A stretch of DNA of 45,917 bases from an uncultured Bacteroidota bacterium. Lineage in GTDB: Bacteria; Bacteroidota; Bacteroidia; AKYH767-A; JABDAW01. The translations under genes were made by a program, and so were the position numbers. The notes under the pieces are model-generated. The model made no database searches. It saw only the letters and a list, made by a program, of their open reading frames with translations, and was not told the DNA's origin. Shown here piece after piece: positions 23,601-30,314 of the stretch (the stretch's first letter is position 1; each line of letters begins with the position of its first letter). The DNA is taken from assembly GCA_903911135.1 (NCBI GenBank), contig CAIWCG010000039.1, positions 1-45,917 of the forward strand, written 5' to 3'.

Positions 23601-23767
23601 TTTAAATCTCCTTCTGGCAGCTTCTTTCTGAAGCCTTTATAAAGTCCTTTCGTAAGTTCGCGGGCGGTGAAAAAATAAAGTGATTCCGGTAGTTTCTTTA
23701 ATGTATATTCCTTTCTCCAGATACCAATGGCAACTTTGTCGAGTTCTGATTTTGGGAACTTATTCAT
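20609..23767 (-). CDS. MuF head protein with intein and lethal-factor-like metallopeptidase, 1052 aa
   Basis: Domains in order. 1-200: MuF/SPP1 gp7-type head protein, with VCEICSPLDQ and the conserved PPNHFS/CECLL motif (extein residues 195-200 and 536-540). 201-535: intein (separate entry). About 585-760: alpha/beta domain with GYYTWARLGYVPD, like the end of a GNAT fold but not certain. About 860-1052: zincin with HEYGHLVDF (HExxH, near 970) and TKEFFAESYRLW, the same pair of motifs and spacing as the catalytic domain of anthrax lethal factor (HEFGH...EFFAEAFRL). MuF proteins with C-terminal toxin domains are known from temperate phages; a virion-injected protease is the likely role. The stop overlaps the next gene. 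Confidence 0.85.
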   Translation of the reverse strand: MNKFPKSELDKVAIGIWRKEYTLKKLPESLYFFTARELTKGLYKGFRKKLPEGDLKSIKNAAPNFQFGYGDVDMEVLSYLRQNLFLFSAAKTFQEVKSMQEAMTNGKEILTYNKWRDEVEKINEQYNQNWLKAEYDTAISSGQSAASWVKFEKEKKDLPFLRYSTTEGPTVCEICSPLDQMVLPVDDPTWDEVTPPNHFSCFPKGTKVLSPSGWRNIDTIREGDLVIGGSGKPQKVNFVHRKSFTGELRGITIKHGTRKFSTNNHRFLTTKGWKHSENIFPGDIIIQNLESGVFNKCICAINNMHILVCYFLMPFIIKREATPCNTFNGNIQRGDKNINKATIYKFISDTFKSFRGKIIKENFFAWCRRLVKATMFINSKFHFDIKFAHPFRRIGATNAKQRMRIVRLPFIKNFSRLLFPQIISYPSQSHSIGSRTRFHSTIIKNSNQRTIFNFPFFFQIFKRKVSPKIKIGEGFANGAPLDSFNSINSFLLHSFFHRKYKLIISAANVQYFGEIFNLTVDKDESYITEIGVVHNCECLLEQLDEDDGTEQLSSEEEVEEHTTGARENMSTVFMNNPGKTGEVFPADHSYFDVGPAFKTFAEKNFDLPLPEIVENVYTDAKWDIGEGISKSEAVNFAKLAGLPIDYDEMIQVSKTHLTGGRYAIEIKTNSNKGLGNEFNMIRTIDYNNKSIYNNVISLGENSKYNGTEIFKSQIDEATKQGYKKIETTASGEGNEMTTRVAKGQFNGYYTWARLGYVPDKEYETEIGHVISIFNDEHGLDVKNLQELMLTPEGREFWAKFGRSWEGTFDLSEGSYSQKTLADYVKAKKAGVNAEKSVEAKFIPAKTTKEAEKFALENNFAKSVDYSKIPLSYANEINKILLRESSLNLNVPKLDGIGMLKDINKSLGQKYSKYDKLTLAQAKFVGDKKYLAFGESFKDDKSVGEYIKRLTETNTIKELNFDGVLQHEYGHLVDFSNPIDRFTDLSYELMQQVYIEQGDYGALWRNPIKEKVGSYIFTNTKEFFAESYRLWRQGKLPEEMEFVNKFFKDKFGI
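22241..22248 (+). promoter_or_regulatory. TACATTTG box ahead of the antisense nuclease
   Basis: Plus-strand TACATTTGCAGCCG matches the TAnnTTTG box and the CAGCCG that follows the box at 32232. It lies inside the C-terminal splicing domain, 28 bases before the nuclease ATG. No clear -33 TTG. Confidence 0.45.
22277..23143 (+). CDS. Antisense homing-type endonuclease inside the intein, 288 aa
   Basis: This is the only sizeable plus-strand gene. Residues 1-70 have an HTH (TVSEALADLYFGRNFSLKDL); 88-120 resemble a NUMOD3-type repeat (NNPHPLLGVSRPDSSEWMSE); 130-200 have a Vsr/PD-(D/E)XK-like core: Glu134 (TPCEKILLDYL), Asp160 and Glu171 (RFVDILIPSLNIAIECVAW), then HKE near 185 and HIIYCTN. Residues 210-288 lie opposite the N-terminal splicing domain and may be a by-product of that overlap. 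The ATG follows the C-terminal splicing half closely and the conserved nuclease core fits between the two halves. Likely the mobility enzyme of the intein. Confidence 0.8.
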   Translation: MKKGVQQKTINRIETIEGRTVSEALADLYFGRNFSLKDLKEKWKIEYRPLIRIFDYCGMKPRSASDAVALTWVGNDLRKEESAKILDEWKSNNPHPLLGVSRPDSSEWMSELNVKMKLGIYEHGRLHQAPTPCEKILLDYLASKGFECIGNELVNGRFVDILIPSLNIAIECVAWGRFPLNYKRHKEITDKDVHIIYCTNTFIKNSRFQILYDYITRKNIFRVLPAFSGKETVIIGRKFSCPMFDSNAPQFSGEGFTVNKINLLRLSTPSNYQIPFSNGVNIPPSTRR

Positions 23768-23868
23768 CTAAACCACCATAAAAGGAAACATGCTATCGCA
23801 CCAGCAAAAGCAATGATTCCATACATGATTAAAGCATTTGGGTCGCCGGGTTCTTCTTCATAAGTCAT
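23764..23868 (-). CDS. Single-pass membrane mini-protein, 34 aa
   Basis: ATG 23868 to TGA 23764, overlapping the MuF start (ATGA). Acidic N-terminus (MTYEEEPGDPNALIM) and one hydrophobic helix (IIAFAGAIACFLLWWF). It follows a sigma-54-like element by 11 bases. Function unknown; directly upstream of a MuF toxin-type protein, so an immunity or membrane-targeting role is possible but unsupported. Confidence 0.65.
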   Translation of the reverse strand: MTYEEEPGDPNALIMYGIIAFAGAIACFLLWWFR

Positions 23869-23879
23869 AACAACCCTTA

Positions 23880-23897
23880 ATCAATTATTATGCCAAA
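23880..23897 (-). promoter_or_regulatory. Sigma-54-like element TTTGGCATAATAATTGAT
   Basis: Minus strand TTTGGCATAATAATTGAT, overlapping the last codons of the portal gene; 11 bases before the ATG of the 34-aa membrane protein and the MuF gene. Confidence 0.55.
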
Positions 23898-25318
23898 ACC
23901 CTTTTACCTCGATTATCATAAAAGTTTTTTACTACTTTCATCGGCTCTGCCGGTGTTGGTTCTTCTACCTTAGTGAATTTAATCTTAGTCATTTCTTCTA
24001 CTTGTTCCTCATCAGCAATTTCAAGCCCTGCCGCCTTTGCTTGCGCAAGCCCTGAAAAATAAACAAGATTGGTATCATTCTGTCGCTTCTGCGCTTGGAA
24101 TTCTTCATCGTCATTACTCAAGATATATCTCACTCCTTCCGGAATTTTCATTCCTAACTTACGGAATTTTGGTAAAGCATTTTCAACTATTCTCGTTTCT
24201 GATTTTCCATCGGCTGTCTGTTTGTCCTGAATAGCTGCTTGCTCCGGCGATTGTTGCCCTCCTTGCGATGAACCTAACCGCCCTGGAGTAACTTGCATCG
24301 CGCTTGGATGACCTAAAATAAAAGCTGCAGCCTCTGACTTTAATCGGTGTTCCAAATTATCATAACTCTGGTAGCCGGTTCCTGATTTATTAGCATCAAC
24401 AAAATCAATTAAATCATCCATTCCTGTTATTGCCCAACCTGAATTTCCCATGTCATTAAGGAGCTTTGCCAACTGATTCCATTCTGGTGAGTTAGGAATA
24501 TGATTTGTCTTGGCATGTCGGAAAGGCTGGGCAAACATCTCTACATAATCGGCATTGAAACCTAAATTGTTTCTCAAAAATACTGCCGCCACTGCGAGAT
24601 TGTAATACATTCCATAACCGCAACTTGAATGCCCTTGCTCTGAAATGGTTGGCACCCAGATAGCATGACCACTGAAATCATTCTCCGTTACTCGATAATC
24701 TTTTGTTTCTTGCGGCTGAAACACCGCTCCGCCTATTGAGTAGATAAAAGTAGTAACATTTTTTCGATCTGGTGAAACGTGTTCTCTTGGAACTATAGAA
24801 ATCTCATAGGGAACTCCTGTAGATTTGTCAATATCTGAAATTTGAATCAATGAGTAACCGTATAACTTGGCATTCCAGGCATGAATTCTAAAATCGTAAA
24901 ACCATTCTTTCTGAAAAAGTTCGGTGGTCTTTTCGTCAATATTTCCTTTATCATCTTCGAAATGAAAATCTCTCAAAAGTGTCAATTCACGCCGTCTCTC
25001 AATACAAGATTTAATAAAAAGATTGTCATCAATTCCCATGAACAATCTTTGCAACTTAACCCTATGCGGATAGAAGCCTTGCTCGGCTTCGCTTACTGCT
25101 TCTACGATAGAACTTATGTCGGCACGAACTCTCGCAAATTGTACCGGAGCGATATAGGTCCTCAAATCTTTTGGATTCGGCGGTCTCATGTTCGGCGGTA
25201 AAATATAAGACATTTGATTGCCTCCTATTCCTGTACCAAGTGGAGAGAATAAGTTCTTCGGTCTGTCCATTATGACCTTGGCTGTAGGGATTGCTGATTT
25301 ATAAACTATTGTTTTCAT
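23888..25318 (-). CDS. Portal protein, Mu gp29-like (DUF935), 476 aa
   Basis: Matches the Mu gp29 class: ARVRADISSIVEAVSEAEQGFYPHRVKLQRLF, then IKSCIERRRELTLLRDFHF, YSLIQISDI, a middle MFAQPFRHAKTNH, and DKQTADGKSETRIVENALPKF. The portal is the ring through which DNA enters and leaves the head. Position between terminase and MuF is standard for this class. Its length (about 480) is in the family range. Confidence 0.85.
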   Translation of the reverse strand: MKTIVYKSAIPTAKVIMDRPKNLFSPLGTGIGGNQMSYILPPNMRPPNPKDLRTYIAPVQFARVRADISSIVEAVSEAEQGFYPHRVKLQRLFMGIDDNLFIKSCIERRRELTLLRDFHFEDDKGNIDEKTTELFQKEWFYDFRIHAWNAKLYGYSLIQISDIDKSTGVPYEISIVPREHVSPDRKNVTTFIYSIGGAVFQPQETKDYRVTENDFSGHAIWVPTISEQGHSSCGYGMYYNLAVAAVFLRNNLGFNADYVEMFAQPFRHAKTNHIPNSPEWNQLAKLLNDMGNSGWAITGMDDLIDFVDANKSGTGYQSYDNLEHRLKSEAAAFILGHPSAMQVTPGRLGSSQGGQQSPEQAAIQDKQTADGKSETRIVENALPKFRKLGMKIPEGVRYILSNDDEEFQAQKRQNDTNLVYFSGLAQAKAAGLEIADEEQVEEMTKIKFTKVEEPTPAEPMKVVKNFYDNRGKRVLA

Positions 25319-25458
25319 CTCTTTTTCCGTTTAGAATTATTGCCTTTTCTAAATTTTTTTTGAGGATATTTTCCTTCTTTTTTTTGAGGCTTCTTATGCC
25401 AAGAAGTATCATTTTTGTCAAATGCAGGTGAATCAAAGTATAGTGAATCTGTACTCAT
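25315..25458 (-). CDS. Lys-rich mini-protein, 47 aa
   Basis: ATG 25458 overlaps the upstream stop and TGA 25315 overlaps the portal ATG. Begins MSTDSLYFDSPAFDKND and ends in a very basic tail (FRKGNNSKRKKR). Possibly DNA- or capsid-binding; no family recognised. Tight overlaps on both sides support it as a real gene. Confidence 0.65.
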   Translation of the reverse strand: MSTDSLYFDSPAFDKNDTSWHKKPQKKEGKYPQKKFRKGNNSKRKKR

Positions 25459-25745
25459 TTCACATAAATTGTTTTAGGCAACTGTTTTTTATAAGAGTCA
25501 ATCTCTAATTTAGCATCTTCCAAAGAATCAAATCCGATGTAATTATTATTATCGTCCATCAACGGTTCAATATCAACATGGTTCTTTTTAAACATTCCTA
25601 AGAAACCTTCTTTGGTTGTAAGCGTGAAAACTTTCTGAATGAAATGCTTCCTGTTGGTCCATCCTCCTTCGCCTTCGTAATTGAATGGTGGCTGCTTCGG
25701 TGCGTCCTGAAAACTAAGAATGATAAATGAGGTTTCTGACTTCAT
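25455..25745 (-). CDS. Hypothetical head-region protein, 96 aa
   Basis: Mixed alpha/beta protein (MKSETSFIILSFQDAPKQPP...) with a middle FTLTTKEGFLGMFKKNHVDIEP. Sits between the gp36-like connector and the portal, sharing bases with both neighbours. No family recognised. Confidence 0.65.
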   Translation of the reverse strand: MKSETSFIILSFQDAPKQPPFNYEGEGGWTNRKHFIQKVFTLTTKEGFLGMFKKNHVDIEPLMDDNNNYIGFDSLEDAKLEIDSYKKQLPKTIYVK

Positions 25746-26821
25746 TAAAAATTATTATTAGCCTTAGTAGTACCTCCGAAAGCCACTCCTATGTAAGTCG
25801 GATTTGTCAAAATCAAATTAGGAATAACATCGCCTCGTTTCGCCTGATCAATCCATCCTTCTTGAATCTTAACACCTTTCTCATCATTTATTCCCGTGAA
25901 ATCTTCGTAGTTTCTTTGTAGGTATTCCGGAACGCTTCTCGGTGCCATTGCCGAACTCATCCTCCATAATGAAACATCTACATAGCCCTTTAAGATTTCC
26001 TGACAACGATTATCTCCAGCCGTCCAAGTGATAGGAAGCCAAGTAAGGTCCGCTCCAGGGATCGCGGTGTTATTTGCTAAGGTATTAAAATAAATCACTC
26101 CTCCATAATTCCTTATAGCATTCAAAGAATAACTTCCGGCGGACCATGTAGGGAAATCTGTAGGAACCGAGTTAGGATATAAAACATGGTCGTAAATACT
26201 ACAATTCACAGAGTAAGCAACTCCTACTCCCCATTGTTTAAAGCCATTTACAGTATCGTCTGGAAAGAAATTTGGAAATCCGATATTAGAATATTCAATA
26301 GCATTTAAAACGCTCTGGTGGTCTCTTGCTGCACTTTGTAGGATAGCTTGATAGATTTTATTCTTGTAGAAAACCTTGTCTCCTACCAAATATTTTCCCA
26401 AGACATTAAAAGCCGGTGCTGGTAACGCAATGTAGAAAATATCATTCAACTGCCCTACTAACTTCCAATGTGCTGGCGTAAATGCTTCTGGCGTTCCAAT
26501 TGCTGCAATAGATACCCATTGCCCTTGGTTTGCTCCAGTTGCTATGCTTGCTATGCTTCCTATTGTTGGATAGGTCTTTGATGGATCGTAAACAGGGAAA
26601 TCTAAATAAGCCCTGTTATATCCATTATATACTTTATTAAACACAAAGGTATCTGTGCTGGTGAACTCAAGACTAAAATCAAACTTCTGCGCGAGTCTGG
26701 ATTTTATCAGTTCCTCTGCGTATCGCTCGGCTTGCTGTAGAACATTATGATCGCTTTGCTCCAATGCTGCAAGCGGATTCGTTTGCATGGAAATCTTATA
26801 GTCGAACTTTCTTAAATACAT
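25745..26821 (-). CDS. gp36-like head-tail connector with inserted middle, 358 aa
   Basis: The N-terminal 50 residues (DHNVLQQAERYAEELIKSRLAQKFD) and the C-terminal 85 (RCQEILKGYVDVSLWRMSSAMAPRSVPEYLQRNYEDF ... WIDQAKRGDVIPNL) together match the Mu gp36 / DUF1320 connector (LYRL...P..V..RY.DA..WL....G). Residues about 55-270 are an insertion of two similar Pro/Tyr-rich modules (VYDPSKTYPTIGSI, YLVGDKVFYKNKIYQ) like carbohydrate-binding chitinase modules. The family is normally 140-180 aa, so this is an enlarged form. The ATG follows a TAATTTTG box. Confidence 0.65.
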   Translation of the reverse strand: MYLRKFDYKISMQTNPLAALEQSDHNVLQQAERYAEELIKSRLAQKFDFSLEFTSTDTFVFNKVYNGYNRAYLDFPVYDPSKTYPTIGSIASIATGANQGQWVSIAAIGTPEAFTPAHWKLVGQLNDIFYIALPAPAFNVLGKYLVGDKVFYKNKIYQAILQSAARDHQSVLNAIEYSNIGFPNFFPDDTVNGFKQWGVGVAYSVNCSIYDHVLYPNSVPTDFPTWSAGSYSLNAIRNYGGVIYFNTLANNTAIPGADLTWLPITWTAGDNRCQEILKGYVDVSLWRMSSAMAPRSVPEYLQRNYEDFTGINDEKGVKIQEGWIDQAKRGDVIPNLILTNPTYIGVAFGGTTKANNNF

Positions 26822-26829
26822 AATGGCGG

Positions 26830-26861
26830 CAAAATTACGAATAAAAATTAATATAAAACAA
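26830..26861 (-). promoter_or_regulatory. Promoter TAATTTTG eight bases before ATG
   Basis: Minus-strand TTTTG (-33, ending 26859), 21-base spacer, TAATTTTG (26837-26830), then CCGCC and ATG 26821. Drives the gp36-like, portal and MuF genes. A weak AT-rich hairpin (ATAAAAC / GTTTTAT) ends at the same -33 box. Confidence 0.6.
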
Positions 26862-26866
26862 AAGTT

Positions 26867-27085
26867 TTATAAATCCCTTTTATTCTGCTTCAATATAATC
26901 TTCAATACCTCAATGGTCTTTTTGTTGATTCCCTTGCATCCTGAAACCCTTAATATGGATTCATCGGTAACATCGGGCTTATTGACTATTCCAAGTTCTT
27001 CAAGCCTTAACAACTCTTTGGGAGCGGCTTTTACATAGCACATCCTTAATGGGACTGGTTTTTGGAATAAGGTTAATTGGCTCAT
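26867..27085 (-). CDS. Small protein with helix-hairpin-helix-like end, 72 aa
   Basis: The C-terminal half (LEELGIVNKPDVTDESILRVSGCKGINKKTIEVLKIIL) has the pattern of the helix-hairpin-helix in RNA polymerase alpha C-terminal domains or in DNA-repair HhH units (G-x-x-K-K-T). This is by eye and could be misleading. It overlaps the upstream membrane protein gene by 4 nt. Confidence 0.6.
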   Translation of the reverse strand: MSQLTLFQKPVPLRMCYVKAAPKELLRLEELGIVNKPDVTDESILRVSGCKGINKKTIEVLKIILKQNKRDL

Positions 27086-27369
27086 GGAAATAAACTTTTA
27101 AATTTTTCCTTGTCAAGTGCGGTATAACTATCCTTCCGCTTGTCATAAACAAAGAAGCCTTTCTCATCGTCAATTATAACTAAATCATCTCTAATGCTGT
27201 TCGCTATCAACTCATTTAATTTGTCAAGAATTTCTTTTGTAACGGGATCGCTTGACGGCTTTTGCTCGATAAAAACATTAATCTCATCGTGAGTGTGAAA
27301 TATTATCCAATAAGAAGTGGCTAATATCAAGGCTGCGTAGAGAATGAATATTGTTAGTCCTGTTGGCAT
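27082..27369 (-). CDS. Hypothetical membrane protein, 95 aa
   Basis: One N-terminal membrane helix (LTIFILYAALILATSYWIIF) and a 70-residue soluble domain with a Lys/Asp-rich end. Starts 12 bases after a sigma-54-like element, downstream of the large terminase gene. No family recognised. Confidence 0.65.
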   Translation of the reverse strand: MPTGLTIFILYAALILATSYWIIFHTHDEINVFIEQKPSSDPVTKEILDKLNELIANSIRDDLVIIDDEKGFFVYDKRKDSYTALDKEKFKSLFP

Positions 27370-27381
27370 CTGTAAACCTTT

Positions 27382-27399
27382 ATCAAATATCGTGCCTAA
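27382..27399 (-). promoter_or_regulatory. Sigma-54-like element TTAGGCACGATATTTGAT
   Basis: Minus strand TTAGGCACGATATTTGAT, perfect at the conserved positions. It overlaps the stop of the terminase gene and lies 12 bases before the ATG at 27369. Confidence 0.6.
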
Positions 27400-28889
27400 A
27401 TATTTTTACTCGTATATTTTCCCATCGTCATTACTACCGATTTGGATTTAGTGCGGTGCTCGGCGTAATCTTTCGCGAGCAACATCGTAGCCACATATCT
27501 CTTACAATCTGACAAATGCCCAAATTCCTGATAAGTAACTCCGGTAATGGGATTCTTTTTCGTAGTCTTGGAAAGCCCTCCATTTTCGTCCTCTAAAGCA
27601 TATTGGTAGTCATGGATTGATTTCTTGCAATTGTCTCCTATTTCTATCGAAATACCATTGTAATTGAACCTGTAAATATCATTAACAAAGTTCGCCGATT
27701 GTATTACTGAAGGATTCGCTCCGGGCAACCTTAATGCTGGGTGATAGTCTTTCAATAAGTCCATAATCTGCGTGAAAAAGTTCCTGCCTTTCTCTACCGT
27801 AGAATCATCTGCTATTGCTGTCCGGTCGCCATAAATAAACAACCCTTTCACTATTTCTACCGGGTAACGCTTAACAAACTCCTTACAGACATAGTGAACC
27901 CTGTTGAGTGGATCGGCAAGCGCAATCTCATCAATCTGTCTTAAAATCCTCTCTTTCACCACTCCATTTTCTTCAATGATTTGATATTGCCACACGCTAC
28001 AAGGCTGGTATGGATGTACGTTTTTATCCCAACTTAAATGAATTGGTAGTTCTGGATTAAACATAGCAGGGAATTGAGTAACCGGATTTTTCTTGACATG
28101 CCTTTCAGTTTTAAAGTCCTTCCAAAATTCGCCACCTTTTCTTAGCTTGCCCCAGTCGCCGAGTCCATAAATCTTGTAATAATTATAATCATTGATTTTA
28201 TCTTTTTCAAAGTCATCAATAACATGCTGATCCGTGTAGTAAGGTCCAACTATGTATTTATTGTCCGTATAATTTACTTTAAAAATAACCGTATTCTCCT
28301 CCCTGCTCAGCCATTGCCCTGTAACATCGGATTTAGTTTCGGTTAGTTCCTCCAAATCAAAGATACTGGTTTTAATCCAGTGCTCCCCTGAAATAGGATT
28401 AAAGATTCCTATGATTTGTTGGTTCGCCATTCCTCTCAATCTCTTTCGAAGCTGCTTATAATCCTCCTCCTCGAATTGAGAAATTTCCTCCATGACTATT
28501 TTTTTGAATCCCGAAATTCCCTTGACTTTTTCCGAGTCATCAAGCCCTCTGAATCGGACATAGCTGCCTGTTATTTTACATTTAATGTAATCCTGCTGCA
28601 CTATAAAAAATTCGCCAAGATTCCAATTGGTGATAATGTTCTTGAAATCGGCATAGATAGAATCCTTAATATCTACGTGGTATTTTCGCAGCACCAGTGA
28701 GTTGTAGTTTTCCTGCGCCATCATTTCTTTAATGGTGAGCTGAACTACCGAGAACGTCTTGCTGGCTGAACTACCTCCATAAAGCCAAATATATCTTATT
28801 TTTGGATTTGCAAAAGATTCCTCTAAGTGAAAATAAATTGGATTAAAGAGTTTAGGATTCAGTTGGATTCGGATCGTCCTCTTTGCCAT
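27396..28889 (-). CDS. terL: Terminase large subunit, 497 aa
   Basis: ATPase half: Walker A variant in WLYGGSSASKTFSVVQ, Walker B in FKKIVMEEISQFEEEDY, coupling motif in IIGIFNPISGEHWI. Nuclease half: IYGDRTAIADD near 350, then HLSDCKRYVATMLLA. It overlaps the small subunit gene by 38 nt. This motor packages DNA and cuts it at the end. The Walker A with SSASKT in place of the classical GxGKT is seen in the PBSX/Terminase_3 class. Confidence 0.93.
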   Translation of the reverse strand: MAKRTIRIQLNPKLFNPIYFHLEESFANPKIRYIWLYGGSSASKTFSVVQLTIKEMMAQENYNSLVLRKYHVDIKDSIYADFKNIITNWNLGEFFIVQQDYIKCKITGSYVRFRGLDDSEKVKGISGFKKIVMEEISQFEEEDYKQLRKRLRGMANQQIIGIFNPISGEHWIKTSIFDLEELTETKSDVTGQWLSREENTVIFKVNYTDNKYIVGPYYTDQHVIDDFEKDKINDYNYYKIYGLGDWGKLRKGGEFWKDFKTERHVKKNPVTQFPAMFNPELPIHLSWDKNVHPYQPCSVWQYQIIEENGVVKERILRQIDEIALADPLNRVHYVCKEFVKRYPVEIVKGLFIYGDRTAIADDSTVEKGRNFFTQIMDLLKDYHPALRLPGANPSVIQSANFVNDIYRFNYNGISIEIGDNCKKSIHDYQYALEDENGGLSKTTKKNPITGVTYQEFGHLSDCKRYVATMLLAKDYAEHRTKSKSVVMTMGKYTSKNI

Positions 28890-29457
28890 ATCCTACTTTT
28901 ATAATCGTAGTACCTTCCGCTTTAACTTCCAGCTTGTCCGGAGAATTAAACCCAAGCATCTTATTGATATTTTCCAAAGCCTTATTCTTGTCATAGAGTT
29001 TAATCTTTAACCATTCAACCGTTACCTCGATTTTATCTTTTTGATTCGGGTCTTTGGAAGTAATTTTTTTGCGGGTGGCGTTATACTCTACCGATTCGAT
29101 ACACGCTTTTTGGTCATCAGTAAGTTTGTCAAAATCCTTTCTCTTAATCCAGTTGCCGTCTAATAAATTATCGAAGGAATGAAAAGCCATCTTGCGGTAT
29201 TCATTCAAAACCATTTCCCTTGAAATGCCTGAAGTCTCGGCAAGATTCGCCTGAAGGTATTTGATGCGGGCTTGAATATTAGCTTTTTTAAGCAATTTAT
29301 GACCGCAAACTCCCGCGGCCTCCTCGCTACATTCAGGATATGCAACTCGGTAGGAGCGGGCGGCATTAAAGTCCCAGCAATATTCTTTACAGAACCTTTC
29401 CTGGCTCTTGGTGAGCTTCTTTGGTTTTTCTTCTTTAATATTTTCTTCCATTTTCAC
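28852..29457 (-). CDS. terS: Terminase small subunit, 201 aa
   Basis: Pattern of the Terminase_2 family: LTKSQERFCKEYCWDFNAARSYRVAYP (HTH), then CGHKLLKKANIQARIKYLQANLAETSGISREMVLNEYRKMAF. It binds the packaging site and recruits the large subunit, whose gene it overlaps. C-terminal part is Lys-rich and of unclear structure. Confidence 0.9.
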   Translation of the reverse strand: MKMEENIKEEKPKKLTKSQERFCKEYCWDFNAARSYRVAYPECSEEAAGVCGHKLLKKANIQARIKYLQANLAETSGISREMVLNEYRKMAFHSFDNLLDGNWIKRKDFDKLTDDQKACIESVEYNATRKKITSKDPNQKDKIEVTVEWLKIKLYDKNKALENINKMLGFNSPDKLEVKAEGTTIIKVGYGKEDDPNPTES

Positions 29458-29950
29458 TTATTGATTCGTTGGGTAAGCGTTTCGGCAGGCTGGCGGTTAA
29501 AATTTGCGGGCGTGATCTTATTACCCCCTTACTTAAATCCTTGCAGATAAATTCAAGGAGGGAGATCGCGGCGGGTACGGCTTGGTTATAATAAAACCCT
29601 GAAGGAGTAATTTCATTTATTCGAAGTACCGCCTGCTCGCAAATATCCCCCTTATCATACCCGCTTGCGCCCCAAAACCACGTAACTCCGGTATATTTAT
29701 CCCCGTTCTTAAACGCGTCCTTGACGGCATTTTTGCCCCTGTAAATAGGAAGTAACGACGGATGGAATATCAGCACGCCGCCCTTGAATATTCTAAGCTC
29801 GTCATCAGGTATTAGCCTATCGCACCAGGGGGCAACCGCATAATAGCACCCGTATTTTTCATCAGATATTTCAAAACCATTTTTAATTAAAACCTCCTCA
29901 CAAAGCTTCGTTATTTCCTTTTGACCCCGATCGTAAATGTAAACCTTCAT
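29435..29950 (-). CDS. Formyltransferase-like protein, 171 aa
   Basis: Contains FHPSLLPIYRGKNAVKDAFKNGDKYTGVTWFW and GYDKGDICEQ, the core of the Fmt/PurN formyltransferase fold, including the active-site His (HPSLLP) and Asp (DKGD). The Asn that normally precedes by two residues (N-x-H) is Ile here, so the usual N-H-D triad is incomplete. It is the last gene of the modification cluster and overlaps terS by 23 nt. Formylation of an amino base or of a cofactor could be its job; an inactive or altered fold is the alternative. Confidence 0.75.
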   Translation of the reverse strand: MKVYIYDRGQKEITKLCEEVLIKNGFEISDEKYGCYYAVAPWCDRLIPDDELRIFKGGVLIFHPSLLPIYRGKNAVKDAFKNGDKYTGVTWFWGASGYDKGDICEQAVLRINEITPSGFYYNQAVPAAISLLEFICKDLSKGVIRSRPQILTASLPKRLPNESISENGRKY

Positions 29951-29951
29951 A

Positions 29952-30314
29952 CTAATATTTATAATTTGTCCAGTGAATTATTACCCCCTCAAAATCTCCA
30001 TTAAACCATTCAAAAAACGATTCCGCGTTGGAAAACCCGTCGTTAATCGCAAGAGCGGCTATATCAGAAATCAATTTACCCTCAATATATACCTTGCTGC
30101 CATTAACGGTTATTTCCTGCGTTGAAATTATTGACGAGGTTTTAAACTCGTTCCTTTGCGGCGTGCGGCTTCCGGTAACAAAATTCAAAATAATTCCTTT
30201 GCGCCACCTTCCCTTTTTATTCTCGCGAATGGTATGTATCTTCTCGCCTGACAAAATTTTTTCCTTAAAATTTGTCGGCTTGCCGTTCTTTATTTCCGTA
30301 AATCCAAGTGTCAT
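29952..30314 (-). CDS. ASCH-domain protein, 120 aa
   Basis: Reads like an ASCH/YqfB domain: NFKEKILSGEKIHTIRENKKGRWRKGIILNFVTG, then AALAINDGFSNAESFFEWF. The Lys/Thr/Arg cluster after the first helix and the DGFxxxxxFxxWF end are characteristic. ASCH folds bind RNA or modified nucleosides. It lies between the GNAT and formyltransferase-like genes, overlapping the former by 4 nt; a reader or amidohydrolase of a modified base is conceivable. Confidence 0.75.
   Translation of the reverse strand: MTLGFTEIKNGKPTNFKEKILSGEKIHTIRENKKGRWRKGIILNFVTGSRTPQRNEFKTSSIISTQEITVNGSKVYIEGKLISDIAALAINDGFSNAESFFEWFNGDFEGVIIHWTNYKY

Noticed and set aside
26867-27085. Phage RNA polymerase alpha-type subunit
   Set aside because: Only a short helix-hairpin-helix-like pattern resembles it; too little for a functional claim.
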